A stretch of DNA of 13,752 nucleotides from Pseudomonadota bacterium (GTDB lineage: Bacteria; Pseudomonadota; Alphaproteobacteria; Rhizobiales; Rhizobiaceae). Shown here piece by piece: positions 7,009 through 13,752 of this stretch. The number at the start of each line of letters is the position of its first letter. The stretch's first letter is position 1. The stretch is from assembly GCA_023444445.1 (NCBI GenBank), contig JAEXMK010000031.1, positions 1 through 13,752 of the forward strand, read 5' to 3'. The position numbers and the translations under genes are program-made. The notes below the pieces were generated by a model. That model saw only the letters and a list, made by a program, of their open reading frames with translations, searched no databases and was not told where the DNA came from.

Positions 7009-7110
7009 CGGACGATCCTTTCTGTTTTAAGGAAAAATGGGACGCCAAAGAGCCGGGATGTCGTCCAGCTCTGGCCATTCAGTAGCGCAGGCAAAGCCTA
7101 AGCTGGCGCT
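7009..7110 (-). promoter_or_regulatory. rpsO leader, candidate S15 autoregulatory structure
   Basis: On the minus strand a hairpin forms from CCAGAGC (7074-7068) and GCTCTTTGG (7053-7045, two bases bulged), with GGA/TCC pairing inside. The GGACGA in it (7066-7061) is also an exact reverse complement of TCGTCC (7015-7010), which lies between the AAAGGA ribosome binding site and the ATG. Switching to that pairing gives a pseudoknot-like fold covering the start site. A second stem-loop, AGCGC/GCGCT with AGGC/GCCT inside, spans 7084-7110. S15 leaders with unrelated folds are known in several phyla, and I recall an alphaproteobacterial type; the identity was not checked. Confidence 0.55.
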
Positions 7111-7111
7111 G

Positions 7112-7140
7112 CCTATAAACTATTCCGGGTGCAATGGAAA
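7112..7140 (-). promoter_or_regulatory. weak rpsO promoter candidate
   Basis: On the minus strand TTTCCA (7140-7135) and TATAGG (7117-7112) are 17 bp apart, giving a start near 7105 and a leader of about 95 nt. Both boxes are only partial matches. Co-transcription from truB is also possible, since no clear terminator follows truB. Confidence 0.25.
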
Positions 7141-7172
7141 GAGGCGATTGATTCCCGCTCGCGCCGCCCGGC

Positions 7173-8120
7173 TCAGCCGAAAACCCGCTTCGGCCGGAAC
7201 TCGCCTTCGCCGATCTCGCCAATGGCGACGAGCTTGCCATGCGCAGTGGCATAGGCTTCCGGATGGTTGGCAGGTGCGTCGCGCCCGCGCAGCAGGATGG
7301 GGTTGCCCATCTTCAGCCGGTGCGCCTGGTCGTCGTTGATGATGAGGCGGGGAAGGGCGGAAAGCGCCTCCGCCGTATCGATCAGATAGGCATCCAGCGC
7401 TTCCAACCGCTCGTCGCGGTCTTCAACGGCTTCCAGTGCCGTCAGCGTTTCGAGCGGCACCATCATGTCTTCGCCGAAGGGCGCGACCATGGTGCGGCGC
7501 AGTTCCGAAATATGACCGAAACAGCCGAGATCGCGGCCCATGTCGCGCGCCAGCGCGCGTACATAGGTGCCTTTGCCGCATTCCACTTCGAAATGCGCTG
7601 TATCGGCATCGGGGCAGGCCAGCAGCGTCAGGCGATGGATTTCCACCTCGCGTGCGGGAATTTCCACGGTCTCGCCATCTCGCGCCAGATCATAGGCACG
7701 CTCACCGGCGATCTTGATGGCGGAAAATTGCGGCGGGGTCTGCATGATCACGCCGGTATAATTGGGCAGAACATCGCGGATCGCCTGTTCGTCCGGGCGC
7801 TGATCGGAAGTTTCGACCACCTCGCCTTCCAGATCGTCAGTAGCGCGCTGCTCACCCCAAGTGACGGTGAACTCGTAGATTTTCCGGCCATCCATGACAT
7901 AGGGAACGGTCTTGGTGGCGTCACCGAGCGCGATCGGCAGCATGCCGGACGCGAGCGGATCAAGCGTGCCGGCATGGCCGGCCTTCTGGGCGTTGAACAG
8001 CCACTTGATCTTGGAGACGGCCTCGGTGGAGCCGAAATCGAGCGGCTTGTCGAGGATTAGCCAGCCCGAAATCGGACGGCCCTTGGGTTTGCGGTTCTGC
8101 TGTTTGCGTGGTTTGGACAT
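7173..8120 (-). CDS. truB: tRNA pseudouridine-55 synthase TruB
   Basis: A 315-residue cytoplasmic enzyme that converts U55 in the T loop of elongator tRNAs to pseudouridine. The catalytic motif [12 protein letters not shown] is at 48-59 with the nucleophile Asp54 (Asp48 in E. coli). The KPxxxxS region (KPLDFGST) is at 25-32. The conserved [15 protein letters not shown] and the second active-site motif [15 protein letters not shown] follow. A C-terminal PUA-like part ends the protein. The length matches the family. It begins 3 nt after the rbfA stop codon with no obvious ribosome binding site, so translation is probably coupled to rbfA. The N terminus is rich in Lys/Arg/Gln, common in alphaproteobacterial TruB. 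Confidence 0.97.
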   Translation of the reverse strand: MSKPRKQQNRKPKGRPISGWLILDKPLDFGSTEAVSKIKWLFNAQKAGHAGTLDPLASGMLPIALGDATKTVPYVMDGRKIYEFTVTWGEQRATDDLEGEVVETSDQRPDEQAIRDVLPNYTGVIMQTPPQFSAIKIAGERAYDLARDGETVEIPAREVEIHRLTLLACPDADTAHFEVECGKGTYVRALARDMGRDLGCFGHISELRRTMVAPFGEDMMVPLETLTALEAVEDRDERLEALDAYLIDTAEALSALPRLIINDDQAHRLKMGNPILLRGRDAPANHPEAYATAHGKLVAIGEIGEGEFRPKRVFG

Positions 8121-8123
8121 GCT

Positions 8124-8540
8124 TCAGTTCTGTTCGTCGTCTTTTTCGTTTGAAGGTCCAAGATCGCGCTGCACTTCAGGCGAGCGCAGAAGCGCGTCGA
8201 TCTTCTGGTAATTGTCGAAACTCGTATCGTCGCGAAAACGCAGCTCCGGCATGTATTTCATCTGCCGGAGCTGCGGGCCGAGGCGGCCGCGCATGAACTT
8301 GGCGTGGCGGTTGAGTGCCGTGATGATGTCGGTGTGATCGGCAACGCCAAGCGGTGTCACATAGGCGGTCGCGATCTTCAGATCGGGAGACATGCGCACT
8401 TCCGAAATGGAAATGACGGTGCCTTCGATCAGATCGTCGCGGTCTTCACCGCGCTGGAGAATTTGGGTCAGGGCGGCGCGCACCTGTTCGCCAACACGCA
8501 GCATGCGTTGCGAAGGGGCCGATGATGTAGCTTTTGCCAT
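8124..8540 (-). CDS. rbfA: 30S ribosome-binding factor A
   Basis: A 138-residue KH-like protein that binds immature 30S subunits and helps mature the 5' end of 16S rRNA; it is also linked to cold adaptation. Typical RbfA segments are [14 protein letters not shown] (15-28), the strand pattern [17 protein letters not shown] (45-61) and [16 protein letters not shown] (94-109). GAGG lies 9 nt before the ATG. It follows infB after 133 bp that contain a palindromic repeat and a hairpin, and it is tightly linked to truB. The acidic C-terminal tail (NEKDDEQN) is not conserved in E. coli. Confidence 0.96.
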   Translation of the reverse strand: MAKATSSAPSQRMLRVGEQVRAALTQILQRGEDRDDLIEGTVISISEVRMSPDLKIATAYVTPLGVADHTDIITALNRHAKFMRGRLGPQLRQMKYMPELRFRDDTSFDNYQKIDALLRSPEVQRDLGPSNEKDDEQN

Positions 8541-8563
8541 TTGTTATGCCTCAAACGGAGCGA

Positions 8564-8581
8564 GCGCCGGTAAGCCGGCGC
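8564..8581 (-). promoter_or_regulatory. rbfA leader hairpin
   Basis: GCGCCGG (8564-8570) and CCGGCGC (8575-8581) form a perfect 7-bp stem with a 4-nt loop, ending 11 nt before the rbfA ribosome binding site. No T tract follows on the minus strand, so it is unlikely to be a terminator. It may stabilise the 5' end of a processed rbfA mRNA or block upstream decay. Confidence 0.45.
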
Positions 8582-8607
8582 CCGACAGTAAAGTCCTGTT
8601 TTGCGGC

Positions 8608-8686
8608 GAGAACGCTCTTTGTTCTAATCGCATTTCCGGACGGAAAACCGGGGTCCAATTTTCCTGGGAATGCTTAGAGCGTTCTC
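8608..8686. repeat. palindromic intergenic repeat, copy 2, overlapping the end of infB
   Basis: Three nested inverted repeats: GAGAACGCTCT (8608-8618) with AGAGCGTTCTC (8676-8686), perfect over 11 bp; GCATTTCC (8630-8637) with GGGAATGC (8666-8673), one mismatch that pairs G-U; and GGAAAA (8642-8647) with TTTTCC (8659-8664). The outer arm includes the last codons of infB, whose stop codon (8674-8676) sits between arms. The core is related to the repeat at 4209-4252. Palindromes with the GCATTTCCGGACGGAAAACC stretch are, from recall, widespread in Rhizobiaceae. Confidence 0.7.
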
Positions 8687-11412
8687 GTGATGTGTTCGAC
8701 GCGGAAGCACTCGATGGTGTCGCCGGCGCGGATGTCTTCGTAGTTTTCGAAGGCCATACCGCATTCCTGACCGACAGGCACTTCGTTGACTTCGTCCTTG
8801 AAGCGCTTGAGGGTCTTGAGCTTGCCTTCGTGGATGACGACGTTGTCGCGTACCAGACGCACGCCCGCACCACGCTCCACCTTGCCTTCGACGACGCGGC
8901 AACCCGCGACCTTGCCGACCTTGGTGATGTTGAACACCTCAAGGATTTCGGCATTACCGAGGAATGTCTCGCGACGTTCCGGCGAAAGCAGACCCGACAT
9001 CGCCGCCTTCACGTCATCCACCAGATCGTAGATGATATTGTAGTAGCGGATCTCGATACCAGCGCGTTCGGAAGCCGTACGTGCCTGTGCGTTGGCGCGA
9101 ACGTTGAAGCCGATGATCGCGGCGTTGGAGGCCTCGGCAAGCGAGATATCCGATTCCGTGATGGCGCCAGCGCCCGAGTGAACGATACGAGCGCGGACTT
9201 CGTCGGTGCCGAGCTTGTCGAGCGAAGCGATGATGGCTTCGACCGAGCCCTGCACGTCTGCCTTGATGACCAGCGGGAATTCCTTCATTCCCGAAGTCTG
9301 CAGCTGGCTCATCATCTGTTCCAGCGAACCGCGCTGGCCCGTCTGACGGGCGACAGCCTTGTCGCGTGCCAGACGCTGGCGGTATTCGGAAATCTCGCGA
9401 GCACGGCTTTCGTTTTCGACAACCGCGAAACGGTCGCCGGCAGATGGTGTGCCGGAAAGACCGAGAATCTCGACAGGCATAGCCGGACCGGCTTCCTTGA
9501 CGTGTTCACCCTTGTCGTTGACAAGGGCGCGAACGCGGCCCCACTGGTCGCCGGCCACGATGATCTGACCAGGCTTCAGCGTACCCTTCTGTACGAGAAC
9601 GGTCGCGACGGCACCACGGCCGCGGTCGAGTTCCGCTTCGATGACGGTACCTTCTGCGGTGCGGTTCGGATCTGCCTTGAGGTCGAGAATTTCAGCCTGC
9701 AGCAGGATCGCTTCAAGCAGTTTGTCGAGACCAAGCTGTTTCTTGGCGGAGACTTCGACGTCAAGCACTTCACCGCCCATCGATTCCACGAAGACTTCGT
9801 GTTGCAAGAGCTGCTGGCGAACCTTTTCAGGGTTGGCCTCATGCTTGTCGATCTTGTTGATCGCAACGACGATCGGAACACCAGCTGCCTTGGCATGGTT
9901 GATGGACTCGATCGTCTGCGGCATCACGCTGTCATCAGCGGCAACCACCAGAACCGCGATATCCGTCGCCTGTGCACCACGGGCACGCATCGCCGTAAAG
10001 GCGGCGTGGCCGGGGGTGTCGATGAAGGTGATCTTCTGACCGTTCTTCTCGACCTGGTAGGCACCGATATGCTGGGTGATGCCACCGGCTTCGCCCGCAA
10101 CGACGTTCGCCTGACGGATGGCGTCAAGCAGCGAGGTCTTGCCGTGGTCGACGTGACCCATGATGGTGACGACGGGCGGACGGGAAACCATTTCGCCTTC
10201 ATCGTCCGTCTGGTTGAAGATGCCTTCTTCCACGTCGGATTCGGAAACGCGCTTGACGGTATGGCCGAATTCGACGGCGATCAGTTCAGCCAGATCGGCG
10301 TCGATCACGTCGCCCGGCTTCATCATCTGGCCTTCCTTCATCAGGAACTTGATGACGTCGACGGCGCGTTCGGACATGCGCTGCGACAGTTCCTGAATGG
10401 TGATGGTCTCAGGCAGAATCACTTCGCGCATAACCTTTTCACGGGTCTCCTGCATCTGGCTGCGGCGGAATTTCTCCTGCCGGCGGCGCATGGATGCCAT
10501 GGAGCGGCCGCGCGGCGTGCCGTCTTCATCCAGGTTGGACGAGGTAACGGTCAACTTGCCGCGGCGGCGTTCTTCTTCCGTCTTCAGGCGGGCGGCGGGC
10601 TTTGCCGGTGCGGGTGCGGCGACCTTGCCGCGCGCCGGAAGGCTGCTGCCACGCCGAGCGCCGCGATCGTCCTCATCGTCACCACCAGCACGGCGTCCAC
10701 GCGGACCGGCAGTATCGGGCATTGCGGGAGCGGAACGGGGAGCAGCGGCCGCAGACTGCGGACGGGCGTCAGCGCGGGGCGCCGGCGCGGCGGCAGCCGG
10801 CCTTTCGCTGGCCGGTTCGGCCCTTGCTTCAGCAGCGGGCTGGCTTGCCGCCGCCTTGGCGGCCGCTGCCTCTTCGGCCGCGCGGTTTGCCGCTTCTACT
10901 TTTTCGGCCGCGATGCGCTGTTCTTCCTCGACCTTGCGGCGCGCTTCGTCTTCGGCGCGCTGCTTGGCTTCAACCACGTCACGCGCCTGCGCTTCCATCA
11001 GCGCGCGGCGACGGGCTTCCATTTCGCCTGCGGAAAGATCATGCAGAACATTGCCACGCGGACGGTCGGGCTGGCGCTGCTGGGGCGCGGACGAGCCTGG
11101 GCGTTGCTGCGACTGGGAGGAACCCGGACGCTGCTGCTGGCCACCTGGCTGGTGAATACGGGGCTGGGGAGCCTGCGGACGCGCCGCAACCGGCGCAGGG
11201 GCTGCAGGCTTCGGTGCTGCCGCGACAGGCTGAACCGGCTTCTCGTCTTCTGGTCGATGGGGGCGGCGCTTGCGTGTTTCCACGACAACCGCGTTGGTGC
11301 GACCTCGACCCATATCCTGCCGCACGGTGCCCTGATTCATCCCGCCCGGCTTGAGGGTAAGAGTCTTCTTAGGCTGTGCGTTAAGTGTCTTGTCGTCGTT
11401 GTTGTCGGTCAT
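8674..11412 (-). CDS. infB: translation initiation factor IF-2
   Basis: A 912-residue GTPase that places initiator fMet-tRNA on the 30S subunit and promotes subunit joining. Residues 1-280 are low-complexity and highly charged. They include a Pro/Gln-rich part with two QQRPGSS repeats (about 94-108), an alanine/glutamate-rich coiled-coil-like stretch (about 130-190) and Ala/Pro/Arg-rich sequence. An IF2_N domain (about 330-385) follows. The GTPase domain has G1 GHVDHGKT (419-426), G3 DTPGH (465-469) and G4 NKID (519-522). Domains II, III and the fMet-tRNA-binding C-terminal domain complete the protein. AAGGA and GGAACGG precede the ATG. Shorter forms from internal starts, known in E. coli, are possible but not visible here. 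Its last codons form one arm of a palindrome (8608-8686). Confidence 0.98.
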   Translation of the reverse strand: MTDNNDDKTLNAQPKKTLTLKPGGMNQGTVRQDMGRGRTNAVVVETRKRRPHRPEDEKPVQPVAAAPKPAAPAPVAARPQAPQPRIHQPGGQQQRPGSSQSQQRPGSSAPQQRQPDRPRGNVLHDLSAGEMEARRRALMEAQARDVVEAKQRAEDEARRKVEEEQRIAAEKVEAANRAAEEAAAAKAAASQPAAEARAEPASERPAAAAPAPRADARPQSAAAAPRSAPAMPDTAGPRGRRAGGDDEDDRGARRGSSLPARGKVAAPAPAKPAARLKTEEERRRGKLTVTSSNLDEDGTPRGRSMASMRRRQEKFRRSQMQETREKVMREVILPETITIQELSQRMSERAVDVIKFLMKEGQMMKPGDVIDADLAELIAVEFGHTVKRVSESDVEEGIFNQTDDEGEMVSRPPVVTIMGHVDHGKTSLLDAIRQANVVAGEAGGITQHIGAYQVEKNGQKITFIDTPGHAAFTAMRARGAQATDIAVLVVAADDSVMPQTIESINHAKAAGVPIVVAINKIDKHEANPEKVRQQLLQHEVFVESMGGEVLDVEVSAKKQLGLDKLLEAILLQAEILDLKADPNRTAEGTVIEAELDRGRGAVATVLVQKGTLKPGQIIVAGDQWGRVRALVNDKGEHVKEAGPAMPVEILGLSGTPSAGDRFAVVENESRAREISEYRQRLARDKAVARQTGQRGSLEQMMSQLQTSGMKEFPLVIKADVQGSVEAIIASLDKLGTDEVRARIVHSGAGAITESDISLAEASNAAIIGFNVRANAQARTASERAGIEIRYYNIIYDLVDDVKAAMSGLLSPERRETFLGNAEILEVFNITKVGKVAGCRVVEGKVERGAGVRLVRDNVVIHEGKLKTLKRFKDEVNEVPVGQECGMAFENYEDIRAGDTIECFRVEHITRTL

Positions 11413-11431
11413 TCCGTTCCCGTTCCTTCGG

Positions 11432-11463
11432 ACGAGAACCGGATGACGTCCATCAGGTCTCGT
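11432..11463 (-). promoter_or_regulatory. infB leader hairpin
   Basis: ACGAGA (11432-11437) pairs with TCTCGT (11458-11463), then CC (11439-11440) with GG (11456-11457), then GATG (11442-11445) with CATC (11451-11454), around a 5-nt loop. The result is about 12 bp with single-base bulges, ending 2 nt before the AAGGA of infB. There is no T tract, so it is not a terminator. It could affect initiation or mRNA stability. The rest of the 102-bp gap holds only a CGGTTAACCG palindrome (11503-11512). Confidence 0.45.
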
Positions 11464-11514
11464 CGTTCAATTGCTGCATCGGAACGCGGCGACCGTTGAT
11501 GTCGGTTAACCGCG

Positions 11515-12216
11515 TCATTGTTCTGTCCGGGCAGCGTCGCGTTCCGCCTGAGGTTGGCCGCCAAGGCGGTACTGCTCAAGCATCGTTGCGCGCTTCACTA
11601 CACCCTCACCCGCCTGCCCTGCAAGCGCGCAGGCATGGATAAAAGCATTCTGGCCCATCAACTCGTCCATTTCGGCTTCGCTAAAGAGCCGGAAGGACGG
11701 AATTTCATTGCCGGCATCGCTGCCGAGCGCCCAGGCCTTGCGGGCCTGGTCCAGTTTCCTGACGCCATCGGCCGCAGCATCGGTCGCGTGGAACACGGCA
11801 ATCGCGTTCCCGGACCGGACGGCAGCATCGACCTTCGTCGCGCCGCTGATGAACTGGCCCGCCTTGCGCGCCATGTTCATCATACCAGCCACATGCTGCG
11901 CCATCAGCCGGTCGAGAAGAGCGAGAAGCTCGGGGCCGGCCTTGAGGTCGCGTTTCAGAGCCCGCGCGAAGAGCTTCTTCGCGATGGCCTTCTCGATCAG
12001 GGCGCGCTCGGGTGTTACCCAGCAACCGCGCCCCGGCAATTGGCGTTTCAGGTCCGGAACGACGTTGCCGTCCGGGCCTGCGACGAAGCGGATCAGCTCA
12101 TCCGGCGATCCGCTCTGCCGTGTCACAATGCACATACGTCCGTTGACGTCGCCCTTGATCCGCCCGTCATCGTCAGTCTCGGGCAGATCGTCCGGCTCAT
12201 GCGCCTGCGATGTCAT
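11515..12216 (-). CDS. ylxR: YlxR (DUF448) and L7Ae-like fusion, RNA-binding protein
   Basis: A 233-residue protein with two domains. The YlxR/DUF448 domain (about 26-90) has GRMCIVTRQ (26-34), LIRFV (41-45) and the hallmark LPGRGCWV (60-67). It is followed by an L7Ae/YlxQ-like domain (about 105-205) starting MMNMARKAGQFISGATKV. In Firmicutes these are separate adjacent genes (ylxR, ylxQ) between nusA and infB; a fused form is usual in alphaproteobacteria. YlxR is thought to bind RNA and has been linked to transcription and RNase P in other bacteria; the role here is not known. The start overlaps the nusA stop as ATGA. AGGA lies directly against the ATG, too close for normal use, so coupling to nusA translation is likely. 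Confidence 0.93.
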   Translation of the reverse strand: MTSQAHEPDDLPETDDDGRIKGDVNGRMCIVTRQSGSPDELIRFVAGPDGNVVPDLKRQLPGRGCWVTPERALIEKAIAKKLFARALKRDLKAGPELLALLDRLMAQHVAGMMNMARKAGQFISGATKVDAAVRSGNAIAVFHATDAAADGVRKLDQARKAWALGSDAGNEIPSFRLFSEAEMDELMGQNAFIHACALAGQAGEGVVKRATMLEQYRLGGQPQAERDAARTEQ

Positions 12217-13752
12217 TCCTGTTCGGCGGTATCCGCCTCCTCGGCAGCTTCCTGCTCGGAAGCGAGCTCTTCGGCGGTGATCCAGCCTGCCAGAAGGCGA
12301 GCCTGCACCACCATGTTCTCTGCTTCGACGCGCGAAACATCGAGCTTGGAGAAGATGCCTTCGAACTTTTTCGTCTCGCCGTCCTTGCGCTCGCTCCAGC
12401 CAACGAGATCGTCCGCTGCACAGCCGGCAAAGTCCTCGATGGTCTTGATGCCATCTTCGCCGAGCGCAACCATCATCTGCGATGTCAGGCCGTCGATCTG
12501 GCGCAGCTCGTCGGAAACGCCGAGTTCCTTGCGCTTGGCGTCCATTTCGGCTTCCAGGCGCTCCAGATATTCGCGGGCGCGGGTCTGGATTTCATCGGCG
12601 GTGTCTTCGTCGAAGCCATCAATCGAGGAAATTTCGTCGAGATCGACGTAAGCGAGTTCTTCAACCTGCGCGAAACCTTCCGAAGCCAGAACCTGGCCGA
12701 CCATTTCGTCGACGTCCAGCGCTTCCATGAAGAGGGCCGTGCGCTCGTTGAATTCCTTCTGGCGACGCTCGGATTCTTCCTGCTCGGTCATGATGTCGAT
12801 ATCCCAGCCGGTCAGCTGCGATGCCAGACGCACGTTCTGACCGCGGCGGCCAATGGCAAGCGACAGCTGTTCGTCGGGAACAACCACTTCGATACGCTCG
12901 GATTCTTCATCCAGAACGACCTTGGCGACTTCCGCCGGCTGCAGGGCGTTGACGATGAAGGAAGCCGGTTCCTGGCTCCACGGAATGATGTCGATCTTCT
13001 CACCCTGAAGTTCGCCGACAACGGCCTGAACGCGCGAACCGCGCATACCCACGCAGGCGCCGACCGGGTCGATCGAGCTATCGTTCGAGATAACGGCGAT
13101 CTTGGCGCGCGAACCGGGGTCACGGGCAACCGACTTGATCTGGATGATGCCGTCGTAAATTTCCGGAACTTCCATGGTGAAAAGGTTCACCATGAACTGC
13201 GGATGGGAAAGCGACAGGAAAATCTGCGGGCCACGCTGTTCGCGGCGAACGTCATAGACGTAAGCGCGCACGCGATCGCCGTAACGCATGTTTTCGCGCG
13301 GGATCATCTCGTCGCGACGGATAATGCCTTCGCCACGGCCGAGATCGACGATGACGTTGCCGTATTCGACGCGCTTGACGGTGCCGTTGACGATTTCGCC
13401 GATACGGTCCTTGAACTCGTCATACTGGCGGTCACGCTCGGCCTCGCGCACCTTCTGCACGATAACCTGCTTGGCGGACTGGGCGGCGATACGGCCGAAA
13501 TCCATCGGCGGAAGCGGATCGGCGATGAAGTCGCCGAGCTTGGCGTCCGGGTTGCGGTCGCGGGCAAGCTCCAGCGGGATCTGGGTCGAATAGTCCTCAG
13601 CCGCTTCGACAACTTCCAGCAGACGCTGCAGGCGGATTTCGCCGGTCTTGGAGTTGATGTCGGCGCGGATGTTGGTTTCCGAACCATAGCGCGAGCGGGC
13701 GGCTTTCTGGATAGCGTCGGCCATTGCGGCAAGCACGATTTCGCGGTCGATG
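12213..13752 (-). CDS. nusA: transcription termination/antitermination protein NusA (5' end outside window)
   Basis: 512 residues are visible; roughly two dozen N-terminal residues lie beyond the right edge. The frame stays open to the end (first visible residues IDREIVLAAMADA), so the GTG at 13736 is an internal codon, not the start. NusA binds RNA polymerase and nascent RNA and affects pausing, termination and antitermination. In visible numbering, the polymerase-binding N-terminal domain covers about 1-115 and S1 about 117-180. KH1 has GMRGSRVQ (about 235-242) and KH2 has IGRRGQNVRLA (about 300-310). A C-terminal helix-hairpin-helix region with acidic repeats (about 350-495) ends in a Glu/Ala-rich tail. 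The stop overlaps ylxR by 4 bp. In related genomes rimP lies just upstream; it is not in this window. Confidence 0.97.
   Translation of the reverse strand, partial: IDREIVLAAMADAIQKAARSRYGSETNIRADINSKTGEIRLQRLLEVVEAAEDYSTQIPLELARDRNPDAKLGDFIADPLPPMDFGRIAAQSAKQVIVQKVREAERDRQYDEFKDRIGEIVNGTVKRVEYGNVIVDLGRGEGIIRRDEMIPRENMRYGDRVRAYVYDVRREQRGPQIFLSLSHPQFMVNLFTMEVPEIYDGIIQIKSVARDPGSRAKIAVISNDSSIDPVGACVGMRGSRVQAVVGELQGEKIDIIPWSQEPASFIVNALQPAEVAKVVLDEESERIEVVVPDEQLSLAIGRRGQNVRLASQLTGWDIDIMTEQEESERRQKEFNERTALFMEALDVDEMVGQVLASEGFAQVEELAYVDLDEISSIDGFDEDTADEIQTRAREYLERLEAEMDAKRKELGVSDELRQIDGLTSQMMVALGEDGIKTIEDFAGCAADDLVGWSERKDGETKKFEGIFSKLDVSRVEAENMVVQARLLAGWITAEELASEQEAAEEADTAEQE

Noticed and set aside
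5248..7101. A 617-codon plus-strand frame opposite pnp and rpsO
   Set aside because: It runs across two intact conserved genes, their terminator and leader; the product has no recognisable fold. It is a codon-bias shadow.
7239..8060. A 273-codon plus-strand frame opposite truB
   Set aside because: It mirrors the truB coding frame; no recognisable protein.
8392..11499. A 1035-codon open frame on the plus strand opposite infB, longer than infB itself
   Set aside because: It is opposite an intact IF-2 with all GTPase motifs. Its length follows from G+C-rich codon bias and the low-complexity infB N terminus, and its product is Arg/His/Asp-rich without a recognisable domain.
11518..12651. A 377-codon plus-strand frame opposite ylxR and the end of nusA
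   Set aside because: It covers two conserved, overlapping genes on the other strand and has no domain or ribosome binding site of note.
1..13752. Defence island, mobile element, CRISPR array or tRNA
   Set aside because: No transposase, integrase, regularly spaced repeats or cloverleaf seen; the genes are conserved core genes with uniform composition.

Overview
The window looks like chromosomal DNA of an alphaproteobacterium of the Rhizobiaceae, most probably Agrobacterium (Rhizobium radiobacter group). The reasons are the high G+C coding style, the order nusA - ylxR - infB - rbfA - truB - rpsO - pnp, the YlxR domain fused to an L7Ae-like domain, the protein sequences of IF2 and PNPase, and palindromic repeats of a type I remember from rhizobial intergenic regions. 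The species call rests on recall and was not searched.

Left part (1-4183): a secreted two-SH3 protein (+) runs tail to tail into a PfkB-family adenosine kinase (-); the two genes overlap by 8 bp inside a terminator-like hairpin. The 469-bp gap that follows holds a 32-codon reading frame (1917-2015, +) with a good ribosome binding site. Its stop codon lies in the loop of an intrinsic terminator (2006-2032). Then come an AEC-family permease (+) and, convergent with it by a 5-bp gap, an RsmC-like rRNA methyltransferase (-).

Right part (4318-13752, all minus strand): the conserved transcription/translation cluster, read from right to left. It starts with nusA (5' end outside the window), followed by ylxR (ATGA overlap), infB, rbfA, truB (3-nt gap), rpsO and pnp. 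These genes couple transcription elongation, initiation factor 2, 30S maturation, tRNA U55 pseudouridylation, ribosomal protein S15 and RNA decay. rpsO and pnp are each followed by a clear intrinsic terminator. pnp, rbfA and infB have strong hairpins just upstream of their Shine-Dalgarno sequences, and the rpsO leader can form a pairing that would cover its start site, as expected for S15 autoregulation.

Most of the window is ordinary housekeeping sequence. The parts worth a second look are the small ORF/terminator unit upstream of the permease, the rpsO and pnp leaders, and the palindrome that takes in the last codons of infB. I see no tRNA, rRNA, insertion sequence, CRISPR array or phage gene.
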